Shown in pieces: positions 10,460 through 20,875 of a stretch of DNA of 64,000 nt; the stretch's first letter is position 1; the number at the start of each line of letters is the position of its first letter. The DNA comes from Streptococcus sp. DD12 (GTDB lineage Bacteria; Bacillota; Bacilli; Lactobacillales; Streptococcaceae), in contig NZ_KQ969495.1 in the NCBI RefSeq assembly GCF_001578885.1, positions 686,375-750,374 of the forward strand, read 5' to 3'. Below the pieces are notes generated by a model that saw only the letters and a program-made list of their open reading frames with translations, was not told the DNA's origin and ran no database searches. A program made the position numbers and the translations under genes.

Positions 10460-11186
10460 AGAATCGCCTTTCTACATTTAGGATAAGATCTTTCATTCAG
10501 CTTTATTCCTCTCACTGAACATACTCATCTTAACCTAGACATTTGGCGAAAACAATAGGTGTCACTGTTATTTAACAAGGCGTCATACGGGTGTAATATG
10601 AAGCGATAAAACATTTCATGAAAATAACAGGCTTATTTTGTTATCCTTTTACACTTTTATGACTTTGGTAAAATAGCTGACCACAGACCTCCTCCTCCTG
10701 AATCCAAGGTCTGAAAGTTGACATATTTCAAAAATATTTCAACGGGAAAGCCTCTAAAAATGGGCATTTTTAATTTTGACCACTCTTGTTTTTTTGACCA
10801 CATTTTGGGATGACGTTTTGTTGTTTTACCGTTTATGTTTTCAAAATATGGTCTCTTTCTTGGAGAATTTAGTTAAATTCGACACACCTTTTTGACATGC
10901 TAGGCGGGTGCAAGCACCTTTTCTGTCATTTTCTCTTCGTTTTCCGTCACTAAAGTGTAATATTCTAAAACCGTCTCTTTCACGAGATGGATTGGCATTT
11001 TTTCAACATAAAAGACCCCCCTGTGTGGTGTCTTTTGACCTCTTACAAGTCTTTAAACAAAAGGGCTAGGAGGATTACCCCAGCTCAGAACAGGGACAGA
11101 CTTTATCTATGAGTAGATTCTTCCTAGTTCTACCAATAGATAGAAGATAATTCAGCTCCTATATGCAAGGGCTAAGCCTCCTATTA
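10460..11186. other. Gene-poor stretch upstream of SRR3
   Basis: AT-rich; I see no convincing gene on either strand. It must hold the promoter and any control sites of SRR3, since a terminator at 11187-11222 separates it from the accessory Sec operon. It contains a palindrome (10717-10743), T-rich tracts, and a weak hairpin near 11012-11040 (aaaagacccc with ggtgtctttt). I could not pick a single best promoter. Confidence 0.6.
10717..10743. promoter_or_regulatory. 27-bp near-perfect palindrome, possible operator
   Basis: GTTGACATATT and AATATTTCAAC are inverted repeats with one mismatch around a 5-base centre. It sits about 260 bases upstream of the SRR3 start. No run of T follows, so it does not look like a terminator; a regulator-binding site is possible but unproven. 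Confidence 0.35.
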
Positions 11187-11222
11187 TAAAAAAAACGCTT
11201 GAAACAGACTGTTTCAAGCGTT
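11187..11222 (-). terminator. Terminator of the accessory Sec operon
   Basis: On the minus strand AAACGCTTGAAACAG and CTGTTTCAAGCGTTT form a near-perfect 15-bp stem around a 2-base loop, followed by T residues. It lies 85 bases after asp4. Almost the same stem ends dgkB at 42967-43002. Confidence 0.9.
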
Positions 11223-11307
11223 TAGGCCCTTTGAGACCTTAGGCACAAAGGTAAGATTGGCAAGCTGTCAAAGGACCTTTCTGCCCCTCCCTCACCTGAG
11301 GGAAGCT

Positions 11308-11481
11308 TTAAAAATAGGCTAAAAGACGAATGAGTGATAATATCAGCCCTACTAAAATGGATATAATGAGAATCCATTGAAAATTAAAGGGCTTTTTTTC
11401 CTTCTTCTTTTTTGGAATGCTATAGCGCTCTTCGGCTAGGCGTCCAGAAATGGACTCTTTTAAAGGATTTTCTTTAGGCAT
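11308..11481 (-). CDS. asp4: Accessory secretory protein Asp4 (SecE-like)
   Basis: A 57-residue protein beginning MPKENPLKESISGRLAEERY, then a lysine-rich stretch (PKKKKEKKP) and one transmembrane segment (FNFQWILIISILVGLILSL). In S. gordonii asp4 lies directly after gtfB and encodes a small SecE-like partner of SecY2; position, size and layout fit here. The start has GGAGAG at 5 bases. It begins 12 bases after the gtfB stop, so it is the last gene of the operon before the terminator. No SecG-like asp5 is seen between it and the terminator. The assignment rests on context and shape more than on recalled sequence identity. Confidence 0.8.
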   Translation of the reverse strand: MPKENPLKESISGRLAEERYSIPKKKKEKKPFNFQWILIISILVGLILSLIRLLAYF

Positions 11482-11493
11482 TTTCTCTCCTTA

Positions 11494-12816
11494 TTAGCCA
11501 ATCAAGGCACGGTAGCGCTCTGTTGTTTCCACATGAGCGTGTTGTTCTTGGAGACTGAGGTAATGCGAGCGGTCTTGGGCCTGATGAAGGGCGCTCTGTA
11601 AGAGAGCAACCATATCTGCCACCTGCTCTGGTGCAAAGGTCAAGCCTTGTGCTGTATAGGCGGCATTATGACGGGTGTTGGTAAAGGCTGTAATCAGCAT
11701 ATGATTTTCAAAAGCCATCCGAACCGCTGACAAAATCTCACCAAAATGATTGATATCTAGATAATAATCACAGGTCTTGGCCAAATGATCCACAGCCGTC
11801 TGCGAAATATTGGGATAGAGACTCACATTGTCGTATTTGGCCAAATCCATGAGACGACTAGACATCTCAGTCAAGGCACCAATATGGAAGTGCAAGTCAG
11901 GGAGCTGGGTAACCAGGGTATCGATGTGTTCTAATTGATCCGAGTTGGTGAGAATCAAGGCGTTTGCTTGGCCTTGGTTTCGGCGAACAAATGGGTAGAT
12001 AAAGCCAAGGAAATCAATCTGACTTTGCTGTTCTGCTGTTGCTAGAGCCCTTAATTTCTCGTAGGCAGCATAGTCTTGAACGATAATCTTGGTTGGCCGA
12101 GGACTACCATTGAGTAAGATTTGCATATTGCCAGGTATCTCATCCCCGATGGGTTCCTGCCAAAAGAGAATATCCTGTCCACTTTCTTCGAGGTAGTAAG
12201 TAGCAAGAAAAGGCAGGCCCAAGGAATTAAAGAAGATACGATCCGTATCAAGCCCAGAAACGTTCAAATAAAAACGAACAAACTCATGCTTGGTTTTAAA
12301 AATGTAGACCTTTTGCTCCCAATTGAGAGTCAAGTCCCCTGTCACATGGTTTTCGACTAAGACTTCGACCTGATCAGGCGCTAGATAACTTGTAAATATT
12401 GCCTGCCCTTGCTCATTATAAGTGGTCTGGCCAAAGAGCTTGCCAGAACGGTGATAACGGTCTGTCACGCGCAGACGGCCCTCACGGTCATACCAATCCA
12501 CTGTTTTTACCAAACGCTTGTGGGTCGGTTGGCTGTAGTGGATTTCGCCACGCTTCTGGTCGTAGTCCAATATTTCCGCCTGGTTATTGTTACCAGCAAT
12601 TTCCCAAAAATCAGGGACAGGAACTTCATTAAAGTAAAGGGGACGCCCTTCGGTTTCCTGATCAAAGCCTGTGAAAAACTGATAAGGCGAGGTGACATCT
12701 TCTGGTAGGAAACCATCATCGTTTAAGGCGACGGTCGTGTTTTGATAGCCTGCCATCAGGAGGGAGTAATGCAGATCCCAACTATTTTGATCATAAGTGT
12801 CAAACAAATTAATCAT
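11494..12816 (-). CDS. gtfB: SRR glycosylation chaperone subunit GtfB
   Basis: GtfB is the non-catalytic, acceptor-binding partner of GtfA; the complex adds the first GlcNAc to serine and threonine residues of SRR proteins in the cytosol. The protein of 440 residues starts MINLFDTYDQNSWDLHYSLL, the usual family start, and its ATG overlaps the gtfA stop (ATGA), so I reject a 10-residue longer start at 12846. The C-terminal half has a GT-B-like layout, but residues for donor use are not evident, in keeping with the family. Translational coupling to gtfA fits an obligate heterocomplex. Confidence 0.92.
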   Translation of the reverse strand: MINLFDTYDQNSWDLHYSLLMAGYQNTTVALNDDGFLPEDVTSPYQFFTGFDQETEGRPLYFNEVPVPDFWEIAGNNNQAEILDYDQKRGEIHYSQPTHKRLVKTVDWYDREGRLRVTDRYHRSGKLFGQTTYNEQGQAIFTSYLAPDQVEVLVENHVTGDLTLNWEQKVYIFKTKHEFVRFYLNVSGLDTDRIFFNSLGLPFLATYYLEESGQDILFWQEPIGDEIPGNMQILLNGSPRPTKIIVQDYAAYEKLRALATAEQQSQIDFLGFIYPFVRRNQGQANALILTNSDQLEHIDTLVTQLPDLHFHIGALTEMSSRLMDLAKYDNVSLYPNISQTAVDHLAKTCDYYLDINHFGEILSAVRMAFENHMLITAFTNTRHNAAYTAQGLTFAPEQVADMVALLQSALHQAQDRSHYLSLQEQHAHVETTERYRALIG

Positions 12817-14318
12817 GCTGTCAACTCCTTGATAAATGTCGCCCATTTTTCCTCAACCACACTGGTCAAGTAATCCTGCGCTAATTGATACGATTTTTGA
12901 TAAAGGCTTGCTTGGTCTTCGCGTGCAAAGAGCTGTAAAATCTTTTGCGCCAGGGCTTGAACAATCGGTCCTTCGTCATCTGTTTCAAATCGTGGGATAA
13001 GGTAGCCATTCTCCCCATCAGAAATAAAGGTCTGGTTCCCGTAGCGAACGTCAAAACCAATCAATGGCAAACCTGAACCGACAGCTTCTAAGAGGGTGAG
13101 CCCAAAACCTTCACTTTTAGAAGCAGAAAGGTAGAGAGCGTACTGTTTATAAACATCGGTCAAATCATGGTGGCCCATCAAACGGATATAATCCTGCGCC
13201 CCTTGTTCTTCAATGATTTTTCTAATTTTGGCCTCTTCCCCGCCGGACCCATAGATATCAAAGCTAATGGCAGGATTGCTTTGGTGGGCCAAAACGACGG
13301 CCTTAGTCAACCAATCCACATGTTTTTCACCCGCCAAACGTGAAGCCGTAATCATGGCATAAGGCTTTCTGTCTCCTTGGGGCTCTTTGAGAGAATCAAT
13401 GGAGCCGACCGGGATGGTAACAATAGTTGGACGATGAGCTGTGTATTGGGCAAACTGCTGTCCTAAAAGGTCTGCCTGCGCTTGGGTAGCACAGATAAAG
13501 GCGTCCACCTTGTCAGCATGGGTGAACTGATATTCATAGAAATTGTTCCACAAAATCGTATCGTCGGTCACTGCATTTTCTGAGAAATGCTCGGCATGGA
13601 CAACAACCGCTAACTTGGCTGGTTTCACATGGCTAAAAACAGCCTGACCTGTTCCTGTTGACCGGTCTAAAATCACCAAGTCATGAGCTGTCAGCGACAA
13701 ACTTTCCATAAAATAAGCGATAAAGGCTTCTTTAGACGGGAGCAAACGGTCCTTCATTTTAAAGAGACTATGGTCGTTGTCGATAATTTCATCATAAGCA
13801 ACGCTACCATCTTCATTATAAAAGCGCCGTTGGTAGAGATAGGCTCGGTTGTCTCTTGGGGTGTAATATTCGGTAAAGATACGGGTATAAGAAAAGAAAT
13901 CTTTTCGAATCAAATTCCCTCGAGAGACCATTTCAACGCGATGCATGAGTTGTTTTTCCTCATCACTCAAATAGCAGGTATAAAAGAGGTCTTCTGCCTC
14001 ACAATAGAGCTTGACCACACGTCCTTGTGGTTCACGGCGGGTAATGGGAAAGGGAATTTCGGCTTCAAAATCAGCCAAACGCATGCTAGTCGGTGCAATT
14101 TTGACATCTGTAAAAGCCCCATAGAGCCAGATGATTTCCTCATCTGCAAAACCGATATTGCGGGTCAAATCACAAAGATTATCTTGTTGAAACATGTCCA
14201 TAAAGACAAACTTAGCTGGGATACCCTTATTTCGAAATGCGGTTGCCCGATAGGCTTGCGCATACTCAACACCGCTGGATGCCCAACCAATGCCGAGGTT
14301 AATATTATAAACTGTCAT
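12813..14318 (-). CDS. gtfA: SRR peptide O-GlcNAc transferase GtfA
   Basis: GtfA is the catalytic GT4/GT-B glycosyltransferase that initiates O-glycosylation of SRR adhesins using UDP-GlcNAc. The 501-residue protein starts MTVYNINLGIGWASSGVEYA, as in the family. The C-terminal Rossmann domain shows KSEGFGLTLLEAVGSGLPLI, the EX7E motif of retaining GT-B enzymes, and ITASRLAGEKHVDWL, a typical donor-side motif. It lies 26 bases after secA2 and overlaps gtfB by 4 bases. No frameshift seen; normal family length. Confidence 0.94.
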   Translation of the reverse strand: MTVYNINLGIGWASSGVEYAQAYRATAFRNKGIPAKFVFMDMFQQDNLCDLTRNIGFADEEIIWLYGAFTDVKIAPTSMRLADFEAEIPFPITRREPQGRVVKLYCEAEDLFYTCYLSDEEKQLMHRVEMVSRGNLIRKDFFSYTRIFTEYYTPRDNRAYLYQRRFYNEDGSVAYDEIIDNDHSLFKMKDRLLPSKEAFIAYFMESLSLTAHDLVILDRSTGTGQAVFSHVKPAKLAVVVHAEHFSENAVTDDTILWNNFYEYQFTHADKVDAFICATQAQADLLGQQFAQYTAHRPTIVTIPVGSIDSLKEPQGDRKPYAMITASRLAGEKHVDWLTKAVVLAHQSNPAISFDIYGSGGEEAKIRKIIEEQGAQDYIRLMGHHDLTDVYKQYALYLSASKSEGFGLTLLEAVGSGLPLIGFDVRYGNQTFISDGENGYLIPRFETDDEGPIVQALAQKILQLFAREDQASLYQKSYQLAQDYLTSVVEEKWATFIKELTA

Positions 14319-14344
14319 AGCATTCTTTCTGTAATATGATGGGA

Positions 14345-16725
14345 TTAGACAAAATGAATTTCCAATTGACCTTTCGGATTATGCGATACCGTGCTCAGCA
14401 TCAAATAGCGCAAGGCCAAATCTTCAATGTCTTTTTTCATGAGTTGATAACCAACTAGGGCTTCACGGTGGTATTCAAAGGCTGGATTGCGTTGAGCGCT
14501 TTGACGACCAGAAACAACCACACGGAGTTGTTGGAGGTAGTCGACTTCTTCAATCCACATTTCATCAATCGCTCTGAGCACAGCCGTTTGCTCAAAGAGG
14601 TCGTATTCTCCCCCGGCAAGGGCCTGCTTTTGCTTGAGTTCAGCAAGAATCATTTCTTGGAGATAGCTAAAAACAGCCTCCCTATCTGTCAGGTCAAGAG
14701 CCTCAGGGGTTCCCGTGAAGGCGTAAGAAATATTATCCAAAATAAAACGGTCCAAGGCAAAATGGTCCAAGCTAGCGTGCTTATCTAAAAAGCGATTGAG
14801 GACACGTTTAACGATATCTGAGACCGAAAAACCATCGCTAGACCCTTTTAGAATGGCTGCGCGTTCATCATAGATGAAATTACGTTGCACTTTTACCGAT
14901 TGGTCAAATTCTTGCGTCTGCTGGCGCGAAGTCATCCCTTGGGACTCACTCGCTGCTTGTGAGCGTTTGACCACGCGCTTAAAGCGCCCTGCTTTTAATT
15001 CTTTGGGCTGGTCATAGTCCACTCGGTCCTTGTGCTTTTTAAAATAATTTTCCATCCCTTCACCACCAAACTTGGCAATGAGGTCATCTTCTAGCGACAC
15101 AAAGAACTGACTAAAGCCAGGGTCCCCTTGGCGACCGGCCCGGCCTCGCATCTGCAAATCCATGCGTTCATTGGCCATACGTTCGGTACCAATCACAGCA
15201 AGACCACCTAGCGCCTTTACTTCATCGGTCAGTTTAATGTCTGTACCACGGCCAGCCATATTGGTAGCCACCGTCACCGCCCCCAAACGACCTGCTTCAG
15301 AAATCATCTGTGCTTCCTTGGCGGCATTGTAGGCATTGAGCAAACTATGGGCTATCCCCTCTAACAGCAAGACCTCTGAAAAGAGTTCAGACATCCGCAC
15401 AGAACCCGTCACCAAGAGGATAGGTTGACCTGTCTCATGGATTTCTCGAACCAAGTTAACAATGGCTGTTACTTTCTCCGGAAGCGTCGTGAAAATACGG
15501 TCAGGATAATCCTTTCGGATGACAGGAATATTCGTCGGGATACGAACAACTTCCATATTGTAAGTTTCGATAAACTCATCTTCTGCAGGTTTTCCAGTTC
15601 CTGTCATGCCTGATAATTTCTCAAACATGGTAAAGAGGTTTTGGTAGGTAATAGAAGCCATGGCCCGCATTTCAGGTGTCAATGGCAAATGTTCCTTGGC
15701 CTCGATGGCTTGGTGTTGGCCACCTTGTAGCTTGGTCGAATCCAATACCCGGCCATTTTCCTTATCGAGGAGCTGGACTTTTTCCTCTTCGACCACATAG
15801 TCTTTTTCCCGCTCATAAATGAGATGGGCGCGCAAAGCCAGATTGAGGTGGCGCACAAGTTCTAGCTGACTTTTGACAAACAAATTATGCAAGGCAAAAT
15901 ACTGCTCTGCCTGGTCAATCCCCTTTTGGGTCAACCAGACTTCCTTACGCTCCTTATCATGATAGTAATCCAGTTCTGGGCGCAAGGTCCTGATAAAATC
16001 GTCTGTAATCTGGTAGAGATTGGACTGCAGGCGAGGCGCACCAGAAATAATCAAAGGGGTCTGAGCAGTATCCAGCAAAACAGCATCCGCTTCGTCCACA
16101 ATGGCATAATGAAAAGGCCGCATGTATTTTTTTCTAGCGAAGGGGCTAAATTATCAATCAGATAATCAAAGCCTAAGGCTGAATTGGTCGTGTAAATGAT
16201 ATCTGACTGGTAGATAGCCTTCTTTTCAGTTGTGCTCACCTTCTTTTTAGGGTCTTCAGGGACACCTTTGGCTACCGTGAGTCCTAAAAAACGATAGACA
16301 GGGGCCATTTCATCAGCATCTCGAAGGGCCAGGTAGTCATTGGTAGTGATAAGCATGGCCCCCTGACCAGATAAGGCATTAAGGTAAAGGGGCATAGTCG
16401 CTGTCAAGGTTTTCCCCTCACCCGTTTTCATCTCTGCCAGATTGCCCTCGTGGAGGACAATGGCACCGATAACCTGCACATCATATGGAAACTTGCCTAA
16501 GACACGGCGATCCACTTCGCGCACCAGGGCATAGGCCTCTGGCAAGAGGGCGTCTAAACTAGCCCCTTGTGCCAGACGTTCCCGAAATTCTGGCGTCTTC
16601 GCCTGCAATTCCTCATCTGTCATGGCTTGAAAGGTCGCCTCCAAGGCATTGATTTGATCTAAGATTTTTCCAATACGCTTGAGGCGGTAATAGTCAAGCG
16701 TAAAATAAGCTTTTAGTTTTGTCAT
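14345..16725 (-). CDS. secA2: Accessory Sec motor ATPase SecA2, interrupted by a one-base frameshift
   Basis: SecA2 is the ATP-driven motor that pushes SRR proteins through SecY2. The N-terminal part (about 200 residues) has [14 protein letters not shown] (Walker A); the rest has [11 protein letters not shown] (Walker B), [11 protein letters not shown] and [13 protein letters not shown] (helicase motifs). There is no C-terminal zinc-binding tail, as usual for SecA2. The reading frame breaks in a 7-A tract (16127-16133 on the plus strand). One extra A (GAA AAA AAA TAC ATG) restores a 793-residue protein, the normal size; as given, translation would leave the frame and stop at 16051. The start overlaps the asp3 stop (ATGA). 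A sequencing deletion is most likely; the tract AAAAAAT could also support -1 frameshifting. Confidence 0.92.
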
Positions 16726-17699
16726 AAAGTTTTAGAAGGTTTCAAAAATGGAAGGTAGGTCAACTGACTCCAATAAGACAGCGTCGGGCTAATCAGGGCC
16801 AAAGCTTCATCATGCGTTGCCGTGTATCCATAAGTGATAATATCACGTGAATAGACTAGGCGGTCTAAGAGGGAGTTCAAGGATTTATCGATACGCACCT
16901 GGCTATCATCTAGGAGACCTTGGTAGGTTCTTTCATCATAAAAATCATCGGTGACATAAGCTTGACTACCCGGAAATTTATAATTGTAGTAAAGACTAGC
17001 CAGATTTCCTCTAGGCCCATAGCCAACAAAGCGAATCCTGGCATAGGTCTTTTCCAAAGCCTGCATTTGTTTTTGAAAAGAGAGGTTAAAGTCCTTATCC
17101 AAATAAAAATGCGTTAAGGCCTCTTCGTCAGCCACCACAAGCACATCAGACAAACCAAAGAGCTCACGTTCTTTCAAGGTCTGCAAATCTTGTCTGGCAT
17201 TTTCAAGAAACAAAACGGTCAAGTGGCTTTGGTCTGCTGATGGCGCTAGCACATCTTTGGGCAAGACTTCTTCTGCTGCCGCCTGATCAGAGAGTGACAG
17301 CCCATCAAAAACCACCTCAGTACAGCCAGCATTGATGAGTTGGATGCTGTAGCTATAAGCCTCCAAAGGGTAGACAAAATCCGACTTACCTTCCTTTAAA
17401 ACCTCAAAGCTAATTTCCTTTTGAAAACGGTCGAAAAAAGCAATCCGCAAATACAGGCTGTTTTCAGGTTTGGTTTGCCCTTGAAAGGTCAGGTAATAGG
17501 TTTTTCCTCGCTGTAACAAGGGAAGCTCAGGCAAAATACGGTTGGCCTGAAATTGGCTTTTAGAAGACCAGGTTTTGATGGCATTGCCCGAGGGCATTAG
17601 GCGATTCTTAAAGATAACCCGACGACCAATAAAACGCATCTGACTGCCGTAAAGATAGGTATTTTTGGTATCATTCACCCAATCAATTTGGTATTTCAT
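16722..17699 (-). CDS. asp3: Accessory secretory protein Asp3
   Basis: Asp3 forms a cytosolic complex with Asp1 and Asp2 that binds glycosylated SRR protein and helps deliver it to SecA2. The protein has 325 residues. Its first half starts [20 protein letters not shown] and carries the conserved Asp3 region with aromatic beta-strand patterns ([19 protein letters not shown]), consistent with the carbohydrate-binding-like fold of the family. The second half (from about residue 165) is an alpha/beta segment ([24 protein letters not shown]) that I recognise less well. It starts directly after the asp2 stop and overlaps the start of secA2, so the genes are translationally coupled. Confidence 0.85.
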   Translation of the reverse strand: MKYQIDWVNDTKNTYLYGSQMRFIGRRVIFKNRLMPSGNAIKTWSSKSQFQANRILPELPLLQRGKTYYLTFQGQTKPENSLYLRIAFFDRFQKEISFEVLKEGKSDFVYPLEAYSYSIQLINAGCTEVVFDGLSLSDQAAAEEVLPKDVLAPSADQSHLTVLFLENARQDLQTLKERELFGLSDVLVVADEEALTHFYLDKDFNLSFQKQMQALEKTYARIRFVGYGPRGNLASLYYNYKFPGSQAYVTDDFYDERTYQGLLDDSQVRIDKSLNSLLDRLVYSRDIITYGYTATHDEALALISPTLSYWSQLTYLPFLKPSKTL

Positions 17700-19274
17700 C
17701 TAGATATCCCTTTCGAAATCTTGGCGGAGAATATTGTGGTATTGGGTCACAAACCAATTAACAATGGCCGGTGAATTGTCATTGTGCCGTCCCAGCCAAC
17801 CTTTGCCGATAATTTTTACAGGTTTTCCTTTGGTATGGTTGACCAAATCTTGAAAGGCCTGCCCATCATAATCATCATCTCGCATATAGGCAATGGCCAA
17901 AATGGTCTGCTGCCACTTGGCCTGATCAAAGACAGACCAAAAACGTTGATTGAGCCCTTGAACAGACGCTTGTGACTGGTCTGGCATCAAGCTAGCCAAC
18001 AAATCCAAGGAAGTTGGAAAGCCATTAGGCCGGTTGAGGCGTTCATTGGAAGCCATATTTCCCAGATTCACCAAGGGTTTTCCGACAATGACGGCATGTG
18101 CTGGCAATTGTGCCCCATAATAGAGGGCCCCAAAGGTCCCCATAGAAAGGCCTGACAAGATTAATTGTCCCGGTTCAAAGCCTAGGAAATCCATCTTGTC
18201 CTGGATGCAGTCACGAATGGCCTTCTCATAGCTGGCTCCCCCAAGATAGAAGGCGCCTCCTTCGATGCGTGGGTCTGTGATGAGTAAGAAGGGCGCTCCC
18301 ATGCTTTTCATCATCCAATAACCTTCGAAGCCTTCGGCCGTCTTAAACCCAGAAAAATACACATTGAGCGGTGGTTTGCCATCCCCAGGGTGGAAATAAG
18401 ACATGAACTCTTGGCGCGTCTCATCCGCAAAGCGTTCCCCTCCTAGGATGAATTCTCCCAACCCATGCCGTCCTAGGCGATAATGCAAGGGACCGAGCTT
18501 AAGCTGGCCCACCCCACGGGCTTGGATGGAAACGGCAAGGTTGCCCGACAAGTCTGCATCAATTTCGACAGACTCGGCCATGTCTGCTTGCGTGAATACC
18601 CATTCTTGTGTGATGTCAGAAGTCGCTCCTGCCGGTATTAACTGAACAACCATGCGCAGGTCAACACTGCTAGACACCTGGTATTCTAACCAAAGGTCCA
18701 ACAACTGGGTCTGCTCATAGGGGATATTGTAGCGAAAACGCGCTATCTCTTGGAAATCTCTGGCATACTGGCCATCCAAAAGCAGGTAACGATTGCCCTG
18801 ATAGGAGAAATCCCCTTGAAAACGCTCGGAGACATCATACTCTAAAATCGGCATTTTAGCCCCATACTGACCAGTGAAGAGCCCCTTGCTTAAGAGGGTT
18901 TCTAAGTTTTTCAGGTCAAAGACATCCACCTTTTGTGCCATGTAATCCTGCAGAAAGTCTTTCAGGATATCATTTTCCGGTTGCAAATAATGTGGAATCA
19001 AAACCGCATGCGCTTCCGCCCACAAGCTTAAGTCCCATAAGCTCGCCGGATAAGATGGGTCCGTCAGCAAAATAGCCGCAAAACGCATCTCTGCTTTGAG
19101 CGGTTTATTAGCTTTTTTGAGTTGCTTGTTTTCTTCACGAACCGTTTTTTCTTGCAAAGCAAAAGTTGAAATGGCATCTGGTGTGAGGTAGACCCACTCA
19201 ACACTTTCTGGTAAATTCAAGCGGGGGCGCAAATTTTGCGAGCCCACCTGTAAAATCACTTGTTTATTTTTCAT
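17700..19274 (-). CDS. asp2: Accessory secretory protein Asp2, SRR O-acetyltransferase
   Basis: Asp2 is required for export and in S. gordonii also acetylates GlcNAc on the SRR protein through a serine hydrolase-type site. Here the nucleophile motif is GLSMGTFGAL (G-x-S-x-G) at about residue 370, and a C-terminal GWLGRHNDNSP offers the catalytic His. Length 524 residues is normal. The gene overlaps the end of asp1 by 11 bases and is followed immediately by asp3. The N-terminal 250 residues have no motif I can name, as in other Asp2 proteins. Confidence 0.92.
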   Translation of the reverse strand: MKNKQVILQVGSQNLRPRLNLPESVEWVYLTPDAISTFALQEKTVREENKQLKKANKPLKAEMRFAAILLTDPSYPASLWDLSLWAEAHAVLIPHYLQPENDILKDFLQDYMAQKVDVFDLKNLETLLSKGLFTGQYGAKMPILEYDVSERFQGDFSYQGNRYLLLDGQYARDFQEIARFRYNIPYEQTQLLDLWLEYQVSSSVDLRMVVQLIPAGATSDITQEWVFTQADMAESVEIDADLSGNLAVSIQARGVGQLKLGPLHYRLGRHGLGEFILGGERFADETRQEFMSYFHPGDGKPPLNVYFSGFKTAEGFEGYWMMKSMGAPFLLITDPRIEGGAFYLGGASYEKAIRDCIQDKMDFLGFEPGQLILSGLSMGTFGALYYGAQLPAHAVIVGKPLVNLGNMASNERLNRPNGFPTSLDLLASLMPDQSQASVQGLNQRFWSVFDQAKWQQTILAIAYMRDDDYDGQAFQDLVNHTKGKPVKIIGKGWLGRHNDNSPAIVNWFVTQYHNILRQDFERDI

Positions 19275-20853
19275 GCTTTTCGTCAGTTTTCATATCCAGA
19301 TGGGTCAATAAATTTTGAACCAAGTTACCTGAGGTATAGGCGACAATCTTTTGAACAGAGTTCACAAGAGACTCGTTCCAATTGGCTAAGCCATCCAAAT
19401 AATAATGCAGTCCTTCTTCTAAATCTGTAAAGGTTGTAATGATGTAGCCATTTTTGAGGTGTTCGACAAACTCACTTCCCTGCGCATTGATCTGCGGAAT
19501 ACCAGCAGAAATCCCAGCAATCTGGGTGTAGAGGTCTGGTTCTGGCGACAAATCCACAATAATCCGGGCGCTGTCCAGATGGTCGATAACCTCTAGCTCG
19601 CTATGTAAGTTGTCAAAGAAGACCCGAGGTGGGGTTTCATCCTCTTCCTCATCTGTCGTGTTCTCGCTTTGTCCCCGCTGCTGATTGGGATCCTCTAAAA
19701 TGACGCCCGCTTCTTTGGCATCTTCTTTCGCGACGAGCTCAGCGAGCTGTTGGCGATGCTCTTCGACCATGGCAGGGTCACGGTCATAAGTAATGACCGA
19801 CAGCACCACATGCTCATTTTCACGCATCAGACGAAAGAATATCTCATAACATTTTTCAAGCCCTTGAGCAGTAAAGGCATCCACGACGAAGTAGATAATC
19901 AATTCCTTGATGCGCTGACTTTTTCCCAAGGTCAGCCGGGTATCAAATGGAGATATATGCTCAACAGGCTCTTGTGTGAGATTTTTTAGTTCTTCGGCCA
20001 AGGATTTGGTATCTGCAATCACCAAATCACTGACCCCCATCAGACGAATCAGGTCATTGGTTTGTGACAAATCAAAGCGATTGCGGAAAAAGGATAAGAC
20101 AGCCCGCTTCTTGCCTTTGCCAGCAAAAGCAATGCTGTTATGACGGGCATCAGAAGCAATGAAAAGCACGTCATCGGCCTGATCATGTTGGGCAAAATAG
20201 TGACGGGCCTGCTCTTTGACCAATTCTCCCATGTGGTTGTACTGTTGGCGAGCAAATCGGTGGGCCACCCGTGGGTTGATGGTCACAGACTGGTCCGTCG
20301 GTGTCAGCATCTCACGAATTTGCCACTCCCCATTGGTATTGAGGTAGTCTTGGTGGTGGGGTTGGCCATCCTGATAAAACAAGATGCTAGACAAAAAGCC
20401 TCGGTCATCAAAGACATACTTATGCGTCAACTGCCCCTTAGCAAAGGCATCAATCCAAACCATCTGGCCTTCATCGCCAAACTCAATGTGCGCAATCGTT
20501 TCTTGACCCAAACGGGCAACCACCATAAAGGGGGTATAAGTAAAGGAGACTCCCTCTGGCCACTTGAGATCGCGATAATCCAAAATGCGATGCTCAGCAA
20601 CTTGGATGTCTTGAATGGCATCAAATGCATTCCAGGTTGGCACTTCTAGCAAATCATAGCGATGAGTGAAATAGCGCAGATTGGGCATATAGTTAAAAAC
20701 CACTAACGTGGTTTCTTTTTGCGCATGCCAAAACATTCGTAAATGATTGATGGTGTCGTCAAAGTCCATGGCTGAACCTCTTCGATACCAGGATTCGGTA
20801 TTGTCATACCAAGGGCGTTCGGAATGATACCAAGCAGAAATAAAATAAAACAT
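19264..20853 (-). CDS. asp1: Accessory secretory protein Asp1
   Basis: Asp1 has a GT-B-like fold without known glycosyltransferase activity and assembles with Asp2 and Asp3 in the cytosol. The 529-residue protein starts MFYFISAWYHSERPWYDNTE, the characteristic family start. An acidic low-complexity insert near residues 385-410 (NTTDEEEDE) is notable. The C-terminal part has GISAGIPQINAQGSEFVEHL, resembling the donor-binding half of GT-B enzymes. It lies 22 bases after secY2. Confidence 0.92.
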   Translation of the reverse strand: MFYFISAWYHSERPWYDNTESWYRRGSAMDFDDTINHLRMFWHAQKETTLVVFNYMPNLRYFTHRYDLLEVPTWNAFDAIQDIQVAEHRILDYRDLKWPEGVSFTYTPFMVVARLGQETIAHIEFGDEGQMVWIDAFAKGQLTHKYVFDDRGFLSSILFYQDGQPHHQDYLNTNGEWQIREMLTPTDQSVTINPRVAHRFARQQYNHMGELVKEQARHYFAQHDQADDVLFIASDARHNSIAFAGKGKKRAVLSFFRNRFDLSQTNDLIRLMGVSDLVIADTKSLAEELKNLTQEPVEHISPFDTRLTLGKSQRIKELIIYFVVDAFTAQGLEKCYEIFFRLMRENEHVVLSVITYDRDPAMVEEHRQQLAELVAKEDAKEAGVILEDPNQQRGQSENTTDEEEDETPPRVFFDNLHSELEVIDHLDSARIIVDLSPEPDLYTQIAGISAGIPQINAQGSEFVEHLKNGYIITTFTDLEEGLHYYLDGLANWNESLVNSVQKIVAYTSGNLVQNLLTHLDMKTDEKHEK

Positions 20854-20875
20854 GCATTCCTCTTTCGTTTACCAG

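Noticed and set aside
14345..16123. Separate gene starting at the ATG at 16123 in secA2
   Set aside because: The ATG lies inside the conserved motor domain and has no ribosome site; it is the rest of a frameshifted secA2.
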